This document shows, in pieces, positions 25,602-35,712 of a stretch of 64,000 nt of DNA. The DNA is from Simplicispira metamorpha (GTDB taxonomy: Bacteria; Pseudomonadota; Gammaproteobacteria; Burkholderiales; Burkholderiaceae_C). Both the position numbers and the translations under genes were made by a program. The stretch covers positions 1-64,000 of the forward strand of contig NZ_SLXH01000003.1 of the NCBI RefSeq assembly GCF_004341365.1, in the 5' to 3' direction. The number at the start of each line of letters is the position of its first letter. The first letter of the stretch is position 1. The notes below the pieces were generated by a model. That model did no database searches and had not been told where the DNA came from. It worked only from the letters and a program-made list of their open reading frames with translations.

Positions 25602-26111
25602 ATGACCCACGACGCCCCGTTTCCTGTCCACATCGCCATCCAGACGGCGGACTTTGATGTGTCTGCCGAGCTGGTGGCGCTGCGCGCGCAAGACCCGCGC
25701 GTGGGGGCGGTGTGCTGCTTTGTCGGCACCGTGCGCGACCGCCACGGCACCAGCGCGCCCGCGCCCGACGCGGCCGTGGCCTCGCTGGAGCTGGAGCACT
25801 ACCCCGGCATGACCGAAAAAGCCATCGCCGCCATGGTTGAGGCGGCCCGGCAGCGCTTTGACATCTTGGGCGCGCGCATCATCCACCGCGTGGGCCTGCT
25901 GGCGCCGCTGGAGCAAATCGTGCTGGTGGCGGTGAGCAGCGCGCACCGGGGTGAGAGCTTTCAAGCCTGCGAGTTTTTGATGGACTACCTCAAAACCCAG
26001 GCCCCGTTCTGGAAGAAAGAGCAAACCGCCCAGGGGGCGCACTGGGTGGATGCGCGCGTCAGCGACGACGCCGCGCTGGCGCGCTGGGGCATTGCCGCAC
26101 GCAACGCCTGA
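25602..26111 (+). CDS. moaE: Molybdopterin synthase catalytic subunit MoaE
   Basis: MoaE transfers sulfur from MoaD thiocarboxylate to precursor Z, making molybdopterin. The 169-residue product has VGAVCCFVGTVRDRH (about 33-47), LELEHYPGMTEKAI (about 65-78), HRVGLLAPLEQIVLVAVSSAHR (about 95-117) and the catalytic lysine region DYLKTQAPFWKKEQ (about 128-141). The start MTHDAPFPVHIAIQ at 25602 is chosen by homology; a longer frame is open. It works with moaD at 24.2 kb; moaA and moaC are not in the window. Confidence 0.96.
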   Translation: MTHDAPFPVHIAIQTADFDVSAELVALRAQDPRVGAVCCFVGTVRDRHGTSAPAPDAAVASLELEHYPGMTEKAIAAMVEAARQRFDILGARIIHRVGLLAPLEQIVLVAVSSAHRGESFQACEFLMDYLKTQAPFWKKEQTAQGAHWVDARVSDDAALARWGIAARNA

Positions 26112-26135
26112 AAGCAGCGCTGCGGGCTTTAGTTT

Positions 26136-26196
26136 CAAGCCAAAAACGGCTCCAAGCCTTGCAGGATGTGCGCCTAAAGCTATTAAAAAAATAGCG
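26136..26196. repeat. Dispersed palindrome between moaE and clpB
   Basis: GCCAAAAACGGCTCCAAGCC, a loop, then GTGCGCCTAAAGCTATTAAA is a diverged member of the family in reverse orientation, followed by an AT-rich stretch. Confidence 0.65.
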
Positions 26197-26247
26197 TGTC
26201 AAGATGGCGCTGGGGGAGCGCGCTGTGCAATCGGCCCGCGCCCTTGC

Positions 26248-26276
26248 CTTGAAAACCGCGTGGGCATGCCCCAACT
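26248..26276 (+). promoter_or_regulatory. Sigma-32 (RpoH) heat-shock promoter of clpB
   Basis: CTTGAAA (26248-26254) and CCCCAACT (26269-26276) are separated by 14 bases, close to the sigma-32 consensus. The clpB ATG is 25 bases downstream with GGAGGA as Shine-Dalgarno, so the leader is very short. Confidence 0.83.
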
Positions 26277-26300
26277 GCCCAGGCATTCGGAGGAACACCC

Positions 26301-28907
<2,607 letters not shown>

Positions 28908-28926
28908 TGAAGGCCAGGGTCTGGTT

Positions 28927-28980
28927 ATCAAAATAGATAGCTGCTCGCGCTTGCCTGGCAAGCGTTGGCGGCTATTTTTG
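28927..28980. repeat. Dispersed palindrome after clpB
   Basis: ATCAAAATAGATAGCTGCTC, GCGCTTGCCTGGCAAGCG and TTGGCGGCTATTTTTG give a clear palindrome with a T-run. It probably ends clpB transcription in part. Confidence 0.85.
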
Positions 28981-28995
28981 CTTGAAGGAGATAGC

Positions 28996-29352
28996 TTGAA
29001 CGATTTTGTCGCGGGCCTGATCCGCTGGTTGGTTCGGGGCGTGCTGCTGCTGGCGGGGCTGGTGCTGTTTGTCGGTTTGCTGGTGCTCTCGCTGGTGCTG
29101 GCGCTGGTCTGGGGGCTGCGCTTTTTGTGGGCGCGGCTCACGGGCCAGCCCATCGCCCCCTGGGCCATGCGCGTGGACCCGCGCACTGGCTGGAGCACGG
29201 TGGTGCGCACGCGCACCCGCTGGACGGCCACCCACACCGGTGCCGATGAGGCCCCTGGCGCCGCAGCGCCCGGCAAGCGCATGGGTGTGCTGCCCGGCGC
29301 AGACGACGTGACCGACGTGCAGCCGCGCGAGCCGGGCGAGCCGCGCGTTTAG
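28996..29352 (+). CDS. Small membrane protein, TTG start
   Basis: The function is unknown. A good Shine-Dalgarno (GAAGGAGATAGC) leads directly to a TTG at 28996, giving 118 residues. The frame is open upstream through clpB but only in shadow sequence. The product has an amphipathic start (LNDFVAGLIRWLVRG), a long hydrophobic stretch (about residues 14-42) that could be one long or two short membrane segments, and a polar C-terminal half (TGWSTVVRTRTRWTATHTG) ending in EPGEPRV. Proteins of this type are seen beside clpB in related species as far as I can tell, without known role. Confidence 0.7.
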   Translation: MNDFVAGLIRWLVRGVLLLAGLVLFVGLLVLSLVLALVWGLRFLWARLTGQPIAPWAMRVDPRTGWSTVVRTRTRWTATHTGADEAPGAAAPGKRMGVLPGADDVTDVQPREPGEPRV

Positions 29353-29401
29353 ACCGCTTGTCCTACGGGTAGCGGCAGGTGTGCCCCCTATCATGGGTTG
29401 C

Positions 29402-30844
29402 ATGACTGCTACCCCTTTGCGCGCCCTGTTTGATGCCCAGCACCGGGCCAGCCGTGCGCAGGTTGAAGTGCCCCTGCTGCTGCGCCGTGAGCGCCTGTGG
29501 CGCGTGCGCAAGCTGCTGGACGGGCATGCCCCTGCGCTGGCTGCTGCGGTGCAGGCCGATTTTGGTGTGCGCTCGCCGCGCCTGACCGAAGTGGCCGATT
29601 TGTTCGTGCTGCGCGCCCTGCTGTCACACACACTGCGCCACCTGCCGCGCTGGATGAAGCCGCAGAAAGTGTCCACGCCCTTGTTTTTGCAGCCTGCGCA
29701 GGCCCGCACAGAGCGCCAGCCGCTGGGCGTGGTGGGCGTGATTGCGCCGTGGAACTACCCGGTGCAATTGGCCCTGGCTCCGGCCATCACGGCCCTGGCA
29801 GCGGGCAACCGCGTGCTGCTCAAACCCAGCGAACTGACGCCGCACACCTCGGCCCAACTGGCCATGCTGGTGGCGCAGTTTTTTGCTCCGGATGAGTTTG
29901 CCGTCGTGCAAGGCGACGCGGCCCTGGCCGCCGACTTTGCCGCCCTGCCTTTTGACCATTTGGTGTTTACCGGCTCCACCGCTGTCGGGCGCAAAGTGGC
30001 GCAGGCCGCCGCTGCCAACCTCACGCCGACCACGCTGGAGCTGGGAGGCAAGTCACCCTGCATCATCGACGCCGACTGCGATTTGCAAGATGCGGCGCTG
30101 AAGATTGCGCACGGCAAGCTGCTCAACGCGGGCCAGACCTGCATTGCCCCCGATTACGTGCTGTTGCCACGTGCCCACAAGGCCGAGTTTGCCCAGGCCT
30201 ACCGCGCCGCCGTGGCGCGGTTGTTTCCGCAGATCACCGGCAACCCGGATTACGCCGCCATCCTCAGCCAGCGCCACCTGGCGCGTTTGCAAGGGCTGTT
30301 GCAGCAGGCGCAGGCGCAAGGTGCGCAGGTGCAAAGCATGGACCCCGCGCCCGGCGCGGGTGCTGCGCAGGGTACGGCGGTGCTCGATGGTGGCACCAGC
30401 CGCCAGATGGCGCCGGTGCTGGTGTGGGGCGCTACACCGGCCATGGCGCTGATGCAGGAGGAGATTTTTGGCCCCATCCTGCCGGTGCTGACCTATGAGC
30501 GCCTGGATGAGGCCATTGCCCATGTCAACGCCGGGCCACGGCCCCTGGCGCTGTATTGGTTTGGCCGCAATGAGGCCACACGCGATGCGGTGTTGCAGCG
30601 CACCGTCAGCGGCGGCGTGACGGTGAACGACACGCTGATGCACGTGGCCCACGACAACCTGCCCTTTGGCGGCGTGGGCGACAGCGGCTGGGGCGCCTAC
30701 CACGGCGAGGCGGGTTTTGTGCGGTTTTGCCACCAGAAGTCGGTGCTGGTGCAGTCGCGCTGGGCGCCGGGGGCGCTGCTGTATCCGCCCTATGGCGCGC
30801 GCTTTGACCGCGTCATGGGGCTGCTGCGGCGCTGGCTGGCATAG
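29402..30844 (+). CDS. NAD(P)-dependent aldehyde dehydrogenase, coniferyl-aldehyde dehydrogenase type
   Basis: An ALDH-superfamily enzyme of 480 residues oxidising an aldehyde to its acid. It has GVIAPWNYPVQLALAPAI (about 108-125), the cofactor loop TGSTAVGRKVAQAA, the catalytic Glu in LELGGKSPCIID (about 213) and the catalytic Cys in LNAGQTCIAPDYVL (about 247). The pattern (PLLLRRERLWRVRKLL, VSTPLFLQPAQ) fits the coniferyl-aldehyde dehydrogenase subgroup (CalB-like); the true substrate is uncertain. Start 29402 is the first ATG; a GTG 21 bases earlier is possible. Its last 32 bases overlap the convergent histidine kinase gene. Confidence 0.9.
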   Translation: MTATPLRALFDAQHRASRAQVEVPLLLRRERLWRVRKLLDGHAPALAAAVQADFGVRSPRLTEVADLFVLRALLSHTLRHLPRWMKPQKVSTPLFLQPAQARTERQPLGVVGVIAPWNYPVQLALAPAITALAAGNRVLLKPSELTPHTSAQLAMLVAQFFAPDEFAVVQGDAALAADFAALPFDHLVFTGSTAVGRKVAQAAAANLTPTTLELGGKSPCIIDADCDLQDAALKIAHGKLLNAGQTCIAPDYVLLPRAHKAEFAQAYRAAVARLFPQITGNPDYAAILSQRHLARLQGLLQQAQAQGAQVQSMDPAPGAGAAQGTAVLDGGTSRQMAPVLVWGATPAMALMQEEIFGPILPVLTYERLDEAIAHVNAGPRPLALYWFGRNEATRDAVLQRTVSGGVTVNDTLMHVAHDNLPFGGVGDSGWGAYHGEAGFVRFCHQKSVLVQSRWAPGALLYPPYGARFDRVMGLLRRWLA

Positions 30845-32636
30845 GTGCCTGGGGCTGGGGCGTCAGTTCCACCATGGCCAGCATCAATTGGCTGCTGGAG
30901 ACGGGTTTGTGCAGCAGCAGGGCGGCGGTGGATTGGGCATCGCGCAGCCGCTGGGGCGAGGTGTCGCCAGTCAGGATGATGGCCGGGATGTGCTCGCCCC
31001 AGTGAGCGCGCAGCACTTGCAGCGCCTCTTTGCCGGTTTCTTCGTGGCGTAACCGGTAGTCGGTGATGATCAGATCGGGCGGGCGGGTGTGCGCTGTGTA
31101 TTGCGCCAGTGCGGCCTGTGCGCTGGCCGCAGCGGTGCAGAGGCAGCCCCAGCTTTGCAGCAGGGCCTGCATGCCCAGGCACACCGCCTCGTCGTCGTCG
31201 ATGGCCAGCACGCGCAGGCCGCACAGTTGGCGGGTGGTGTCGCTGGTGTCCGGGCCATCGTCCACCAGCAGCGCACCGCTCCAGGTCGGCAGCCACAGCC
31301 TGAAAACCGATCCGCGTCCCTCGCGTGAGCGCACCTCGACCTGCGTGTTCATTTCTGCGGCCAGCCGTTTGACAATGGCCAGGCCCAGTCCCAGACCTTT
31401 GCGCCGGTCGCGCTCAGGGTTGCCCAGCTGGTGGAACTCGCGGAAGATTTCTTCGGTCTGCTGCGGCGGTATGCCCACGCCGGTGTCCCACACCTCCAGC
31501 GCCAGGCGCCCGGCGCGGCGGCGGCAGGCAATCAGCACACCGCCCTGGTGGGTGTAGCGCAGGGCGTTGGAGATCAGGTTGCGCATGACCAAATCCACCA
31601 GTGACTTGTCGGCCAGCGCAGCCGCCGATGTCTCGCGCGTGCGGTACACCAGCGCGCTGGCATCGGCCTGCACGCCAAACTCCTGCTCCAGCGCCGACAG
31701 CAGGGGCTGCACCGCAAACGGTGCGCGGTGGGCCTTGATCACGCCCGCCTCCAGGCGCGAGTAGTCCAGCAGTGTGGACAGCATCTCTGCAGCCGCGCCC
31801 GAGGCGCTGCGTGCATGCCCCAGCACGGTGGACTGGTGCTCGTTCAGCGGGGTGCGCAGCAAAGTTTCGAGGAACAGCCCCATGGCGTGCAGCGGTTGGC
31901 GCAGGTCGTGGCTGGCAGCGGCCAGGAAGCGCGATTTGTCCTGGCTGGCGCGTTCGGCGGCTTCCTGTGCCAGCAGGGCGCGTTGGGTTTGGGCGCGCAA
32001 TTGCGTGACCAAACGCTCGTTTTCAAATTTCAGTTCGATGCTGTCGCGCGCGGCCTGCGACAGGTTGCGCGCGTGCAGGCAGGTCAGGCCGTAATAGACG
32101 GCCACCATCACCATGGCAGGCAAGGTGACCGGGCCGGATGTGAGTGCCAGCGCGACCAGCACGCCGCCCACCGCACAGCTCAGGTAAACGATGTAGCCGC
32201 GGTACATGGGCGCACCCAGCCCCAAGGCACCCGAGGACACTGTGCTCAGGATGCCGACGTAATAAATCACCCCGTCGGTGTTGCTGCTGAACCACCACAC
32301 CACCATACCAAGGCTGCCCCAGATCAGGCCCATGGCCGCCATGCACAGCGTCAGCCGCCAGGCATCCTGGCGGGGTGTTTTGTGCGTGCGGGGCAAGGGG
32401 TGCAAGCCCAGATAGACGCCAGTCACTACCAGCAGATGCACGCCGAACCACCACAGCATGGTGTGCACCGGGAGCGCCAGAGACATTACCCAGACCGTGC
32501 CCAAAGAGGTGAGCAGCGATGCCGCCAGCGTCATCGGAAAGCTGCGCCGCAGCAGCAGCACCTGCATGGCCAGCACCTCATCGCGCTCCCAGTGCCAGGC
32601 GGCGCGCACGCTGCGCAGTGCGTCAGTAACCGCCAT
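30813..32636 (-). CDS. Hybrid sensor histidine kinase with C-terminal receiver domain
   Basis: The 607-residue protein has a membrane region with about five or six hydrophobic helices (about 30-180), a short coiled coil, a HisKA domain with the phospho-His in AAASHDLRQPLHAMG (about 255), a HATPase_c domain (MRNLISNALRYT, VWDTGVGIPPQ, GLGLGLAIVKRLA) and a receiver domain (LRVLAIDDDEAVCLGM, then the phospho-Asp in DLIITDYRLRH and the Lys in LLLHKPV). It overlaps the upstream response regulator gene by 14 bases, so they form a two-component pair. Start 32636 is chosen as the first ATG in frame. The 3' end overlaps the convergent aldehyde dehydrogenase gene. The signal is unknown. Confidence 0.92.
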   Translation of the reverse strand: MAVTDALRSVRAAWHWERDEVLAMQVLLLRRSFPMTLAASLLTSLGTVWVMSLALPVHTMLWWFGVHLLVVTGVYLGLHPLPRTHKTPRQDAWRLTLCMAAMGLIWGSLGMVVWWFSSNTDGVIYYVGILSTVSSGALGLGAPMYRGYIVYLSCAVGGVLVALALTSGPVTLPAMVMVAVYYGLTCLHARNLSQAARDSIELKFENERLVTQLRAQTQRALLAQEAAERASQDKSRFLAAASHDLRQPLHAMGLFLETLLRTPLNEHQSTVLGHARSASGAAAEMLSTLLDYSRLEAGVIKAHRAPFAVQPLLSALEQEFGVQADASALVYRTRETSAAALADKSLVDLVMRNLISNALRYTHQGGVLIACRRRAGRLALEVWDTGVGIPPQQTEEIFREFHQLGNPERDRRKGLGLGLAIVKRLAAEMNTQVEVRSREGRGSVFRLWLPTWSGALLVDDGPDTSDTTRQLCGLRVLAIDDDEAVCLGMQALLQSWGCLCTAAASAQAALAQYTAHTRPPDLIITDYRLRHEETGKEALQVLRAHWGEHIPAIILTGDTSPQRLRDAQSTAALLLHKPVSSSQLMLAMVELTPQPQAPMPASAAAAP

Positions 32637-33255
32637 GCAGGGGCAGGCCCACCATGCCCAGGCGCTGTGCTTGCAGCAATGCGGCGCTGCGGCTGTTGAC
32701 ACCCAGCTGCGCAAAGATGGCCGCTACATGCACGCGCACGGTGTTTTCGCTCAACGACAGGTCGCGGGCAATGACCTTGTTGGGTTTGCCGGTGCACAGC
32801 AGCGACAGCACATCGAGCTGGCGCGCCGTCAGCGCTGGTGCCTGCGGCCCGTCGGCTGCTGCCGGAGCGCCATCGCTGGGAAAACACGGCAACCCGGCCA
32901 GTGCCAGGGTGATGGCGTTGAGGATGTCTTCGCCCCGCGCCGACTTGGGCAAAAAGCCGTCGGCGCCGCGCGCGCGCGACTCGCGCACGGCGTCGGGGGC
33001 CATGCTGGCCGACACCAGCACGATGCGCGCCCGGGGGCACGATTGGCGCAAGAGGCGCAGGCCATCAAGGCCGCTCATGCCCGGCAGCTGGATGTCCAGC
33101 AGCACCAAATCGGCCTCCTGCAATCGCAGTTCGCAGGCCTGCACGATAGAGCCCGCCTCGGCAATCGTGCCCACATCGGGGTGGTCTTGGACGATCAGGC
33201 GCAGTCCGGTGCGAAACAGGGCGTGGTCATCCACAAGCAGCAAGGTGGCGGGCAT
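32623..33255 (-). CDS. Response regulator, NarL/FixJ (LuxR-type HTH) family
   Basis: This 210-residue regulator has a receiver domain (LLLVDDHALFRTGLRL, phospho-Asp54 in LVLLDIQLPGMSGLDG, Lys in GFLPKSARGEDIL) and a C-terminal LuxR helix-turn-helix (LTARQLDVLSLLCTGKPNKV and SENTVRVHVAAIF, about 143-185). It is the first gene of a two-gene unit with the hybrid histidine kinase and stands divergent from the orphan gene at 33415, which is a natural candidate target. No cognate site is recognised in the 159-base divergent region. Confidence 0.94.
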   Translation of the reverse strand: MPATLLLVDDHALFRTGLRLIVQDHPDVGTIAEAGSIVQACELRLQEADLVLLDIQLPGMSGLDGLRLLRQSCPRARIVLVSASMAPDAVRESRARGADGFLPKSARGEDILNAITLALAGLPCFPSDGAPAAADGPQAPALTARQLDVLSLLCTGKPNKVIARDLSLSENTVRVHVAAIFAQLGVNSRSAALLQAQRLGMVGLPLHGGY

Positions 33256-33414
33256 GGGCGGGAAGTATTGCGCACAAATTCATTGCCAGGGCTAGTCTTT
33301 TTGTGTGATGGACGTAAGCAAGCGTGCTTTCTAGACTTTGCCCTCTCAGACCACCAGGCCTGTGTCGCAGCAACACGGGCACGGCTACCCCCCCAACGCA
33401 CAAGGATATGTTTT

Positions 33415-33960
33415 GTGAATACCTCTATTGACGTTCGCACTTCCCGCTTGCGCACCACTGCGGCGCATGCGGGAAGTGCCAGTGCTTCCGGTGCTGCTCG
33501 CTCCAACGGTTTGGGGGGCAACAGCATCGGCAGCATTGTGTCCACACACTGCGCTGAGGTGCCGGTGCTCGCCGGTGTGCTGGTGGAGTCGCTGGACACC
33601 CAGGTCGGCACCTGGCAGTACACGCTGGATGCGGGCCGCTCCTGGCGCGTGATTCGCACCGACCTGATTAACCGAGATGGCCGTAGGGGGCTGGTGTTGT
33701 CGCTGGATGCACGCCTGCGGGTGTTGCCGTTTGGTGGCCAGCGCGGCAGTGCGCGCGTGGCGTTTCACCCGGTGCAATTTTTTCAGGAAGACTGCAACGG
33801 CATTTACCGGGCTTACGCACCTGCCGAAGAGCGCCCGCACCTGCCCAGCGTGTCGCTGGTGCTGGGCTTGTCGGCCATCAACGGCGCACCCGCGTCGGTG
33901 CATGTGCCCCGGCCTCGCAACAAGCGGGCCCTGGCAGCCGCGCGCCACGGCACGCTTTAA
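33415..33960 (+). CDS. Hypothetical protein with Ig/VCBS-like segment
   Basis: I do not recognise the family with certainty. The GTG start (33415) follows AAGGA; a nearby ATG is out of frame. The first ~50 residues are Ser/Ala/Gly-rich and lack a standard signal peptide. Residues about 58-95 (LDTQVGTWQYTLDAGRSWRV, then LVLSLDARLRVLPFGG) resemble the GTWQYSLDGGATW pattern that recurs in VCBS/cadherin-like repeats of large surface proteins. The C-terminal end (SVSLVLGLSAINGAPASVHV) is basic at the tail (RPRNKRALAAARHG). It is a single-domain protein, not a repeat adhesin. It is divergent from the response regulator and overlaps the convergent VF530 gene by four bases. Confidence 0.65.
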   Translation: MNTSIDVRTSRLRTTAAHAGSASASGAARSNGLGGNSIGSIVSTHCAEVPVLAGVLVESLDTQVGTWQYTLDAGRSWRVIRTDLINRDGRRGLVLSLDARLRVLPFGGQRGSARVAFHPVQFFQEDCNGIYRAYAPAEERPHLPSVSLVLGLSAINGAPASVHVPRPRNKRALAAARHGTL

Positions 33961-34226
33961 CGCTGGCCCGGCGCGGCGCGGCGCTGTTCGCGCAGCATGA
34001 ACAGGTACAGGCCCTCCACCTTCTCGCGCGCCCACGGGGTTTTGCGCAAAAACTTCAGGCTGGATGCCACGCTGGGGTCGCTTTGAAAGCAGCGCACCGG
34101 AATGCGCGCGCCCAAGCCCTCCCAGCCAAAGTGCTCGGACAGCGCCACCACCATGGCTTCGAGCGTGACGCCATGCAAGGGGTTGCGCGGCTGGGCAGTG
34201 GGGGTGGGCAGGGGGGCTTGGGTCAT
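33957..34226 (-). CDS. VF530-family DNA-binding protein (DUF2132)
   Basis: The 89-residue product matches the small VF530 family: NPLHGVTLEAMVVALSEHFG, GWEGLGARIPVRCF, then SSLKFLRKTPWAREKVEGLY with conserved Trp and Arg. A Vibrio fischeri member has a solved structure and is annotated as DNA-binding; its cellular role is not established. The N-terminal 12 residues (TQAPLPTPTAQP) look disordered. It converges on the orphan gene with a four-base overlap of stop codons and sits next to bacterioferritin, separated by a repeat. Confidence 0.88.
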   Translation of the reverse strand: MTQAPLPTPTAQPRNPLHGVTLEAMVVALSEHFGWEGLGARIPVRCFQSDPSVASSLKFLRKTPWAREKVEGLYLFMLREQRRAAPGQR

Positions 34227-34263
34227 GGCAAAAGCCCCTTTGCAGGGGCCGAATTTTTGGGTC

Positions 34264-34313
34264 TTTTGTGGCTCTAGCGCCCGCAGGACGGTCGCTAGCA
34301 GCTATCTTTTTTG
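34264..34313. repeat. Dispersed palindrome between bfr and the VF530 gene
   Basis: TTTTGTGGCTCTAGCGCCCG, a short loop, then GTCGCTAGCAGCTATCTTTT is a clear copy in reverse orientation, directly after the bacterioferritin stop. Confidence 0.8.
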
Positions 34314-34314
34314 A

Positions 34315-34791
34315 TTATTTGATCTCGCCCATCTGCGATTGCAGATAGTTTTGCAGCCCGACTTTGTCAATCAGCTCAATCTGGGTTTCGAGAAAATCAA
34401 TGTGCTCCTCGGTGTCGTCCAGGATTTTTTGCAGCAGGTCGCGCGAGACGTAATCACGCACCGCTTCGCAGTGGGCCATGCCTTCTTTCACGGTGGCTTG
34501 TGCGCCTTGCTCCAGGCGCAGGTCGCAGGCCAGAATTTCGGGCACGTCCTCGCCCACTTGCAGCTTGGCCAGGTCTTGCAGATTGGGCAGGCCGTCGAGC
34601 ATGAAGATGCGGTCCATGAGCCAGTCGGCGTGCTTCATCTCGCCGATGGATTCTTCGTATTCCTTCTTGGCCAGCTTGTCAAAACCCCAGTGCTTGAGCA
34701 TGCGGTAGTGCAAAAAATACTGGTTGATGGCGGTCAGCTCATTCTTGAGCTGGGCTTGCAAATAGCCAATGACTTGTGCGTCACCTTTCAT
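34315..34791 (-). CDS. bfr: Bacterioferritin
   Basis: Bacterioferritin stores iron as a ferric core in a 24-subunit shell and oxidises Fe(II) with peroxide or oxygen. The 158-residue product has the four-helix ferritin fold, ferroxidase ligands Glu18 (LKNELTAINQ), Glu51 and His54 (SIGEMKHADW), Glu127 and His130 region (DTEEHIDFLETQ), and Met52 as the expected haem ligand. It is divergent from ahpC with a putative OxyR-type site in the shared 178-base region, which would tie iron storage to peroxide defence. Confidence 0.97.
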   Translation of the reverse strand: MKGDAQVIGYLQAQLKNELTAINQYFLHYRMLKHWGFDKLAKKEYEESIGEMKHADWLMDRIFMLDGLPNLQDLAKLQVGEDVPEILACDLRLEQGAQATVKEGMAHCEAVRDYVSRDLLQKILDDTEEHIDFLETQIELIDKVGLQNYLQSQMGEIK

Positions 34792-34862
34792 GGGAACCTC
34801 CTGGGTGTGATGGGTAATGGTGCATTGTCAGGCTTGGGCGAGAATCCGTTGCATCTATCGTT

Positions 34863-34928
34863 ATAGCCAGACTTAATTGAACCAATAAAAGCAATTGATT
34901 GGATTGATGCTGATGTCTGGCCTAAACT
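34863..34928 (+). promoter_or_regulatory. Candidate OxyR site and promoter of ahpC
   Basis: ATAG, TAAT, ATAA and TGAT follow each other with exact 7-base gaps (34863-34899), the spacing of the OxyR tetramer site ATAG-N7-CTAT-N7-ATAG-N7-CTAT, with partial base matches. A -35-like TTGGAT (34899-34904) and -10-like TAAACT (34923-34928), 18 bases apart, lie directly downstream, as expected for activation. Confidence 0.4.
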
Positions 34929-34969
34929 TCAGTCCTGTGTTTAGTCCCATCCACCGAAAGGAAACTGCA

Positions 34970-35545
34970 ATGTCCCTGATCAACACCCAAGTCCAGCCCT
35001 TCAAGACCACCGCTTTCGTCAACCGTGACGGCAAAGGCGAATTCATCGAAGTGACCGAAACCAGCCTCAAGGGCAAATGGTCTGTGCTGATCTTCATGCC
35101 AGCAGCTTTTACCTTCAACTGCCCCACCGAAATCGAAGACGCTGCCGACAACTACGCAGCCTTCCAGGCCGCTGGCGCTGAGGTGTACATCGTCACCACC
35201 GACACGCACTTCTCGCACAAGGTGTGGCACGAAACGTCCGACGCCGTGGGCAAGGCCAAGTTCCCGCTGGTGGGCGACCCCACGCACACACTGACCAACG
35301 CTTTTGGCGTGCACATCGCTGAAGAAGGTCTGGCCCTGCGCGGTACCTTCGTCATCAACCCCGATGGCGTCATCAAGACCATGGAAGTGCACTCCAACGA
35401 AATCGCCCGCGATGTGTCGGAAACCCTGCGCAAACTCAAGGCCGCCCAGTTCACCGCTGCCCACCCTGGCCAAGTCTGCCCCGCCAAGTGGAAGGAAGGC
35501 GCCAAGACCCTGACGCCTTCGCTGGACCTGGTCGGCAAGATCTAA
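34970..35545 (+). CDS. ahpC: Alkyl hydroperoxide reductase subunit C (peroxiredoxin)
   Basis: AhpC is a typical 2-Cys peroxiredoxin that reduces hydrogen peroxide and alkyl peroxides and is recycled by AhpF. The 191-residue product has the peroxidatic Cys51 in [13 protein letters not shown] and the resolving Cys in [13 protein letters not shown] (about residue 170). The start [16 protein letters not shown] at 34970 follows AAAGGAAA and matches the family. ahpF follows 167 bases later, after a terminator-like hairpin that may lower ahpF expression relative to ahpC. Confidence 0.98.
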   Translation: MSLINTQVQPFKTTAFVNRDGKGEFIEVTETSLKGKWSVLIFMPAAFTFNCPTEIEDAADNYAAFQAAGAEVYIVTTDTHFSHKVWHETSDAVGKAKFPLVGDPTHTLTNAFGVHIAEEGLALRGTFVINPDGVIKTMEVHSNEIARDVSETLRKLKAAQFTAAHPGQVCPAKWKEGAKTLTPSLDLVGKI

Positions 35546-35589
35546 GCCGCCAAGCCGTTTCACGGCAGAGCGCCCTGGCGGCGCTCCCG

Positions 35590-35637
35590 GGCCGGACGAC
35601 GCTGTGGCGCTTGCGCCCTACCGTCCGGCTTTTTTTC
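35590..35637 (+). terminator. Hairpin with T-run between ahpC and ahpF
   Basis: GCCGGACG (35591-35598) pairs with CGTCCGGC (35622-35629), with an inner GC-rich loop and TTTTTTT after it. It probably acts as a partial terminator, giving more ahpC than ahpF mRNA. Confidence 0.75.
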
Positions 35638-35712
35638 GCCCGTTTTTTGTGCTCATGGCGCCACAAGCGCTCCGAACGCACCCCCTGCAAGACCACCCGG
35701 AAGGACTCCACC

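Noticed and set aside
34855-34866. CTATCGTTATAG as a stand-alone operator
   Set aside because: The 4-base spacing fits no regulator I know. Part of it belongs to the better-spaced OxyR-like blocks.
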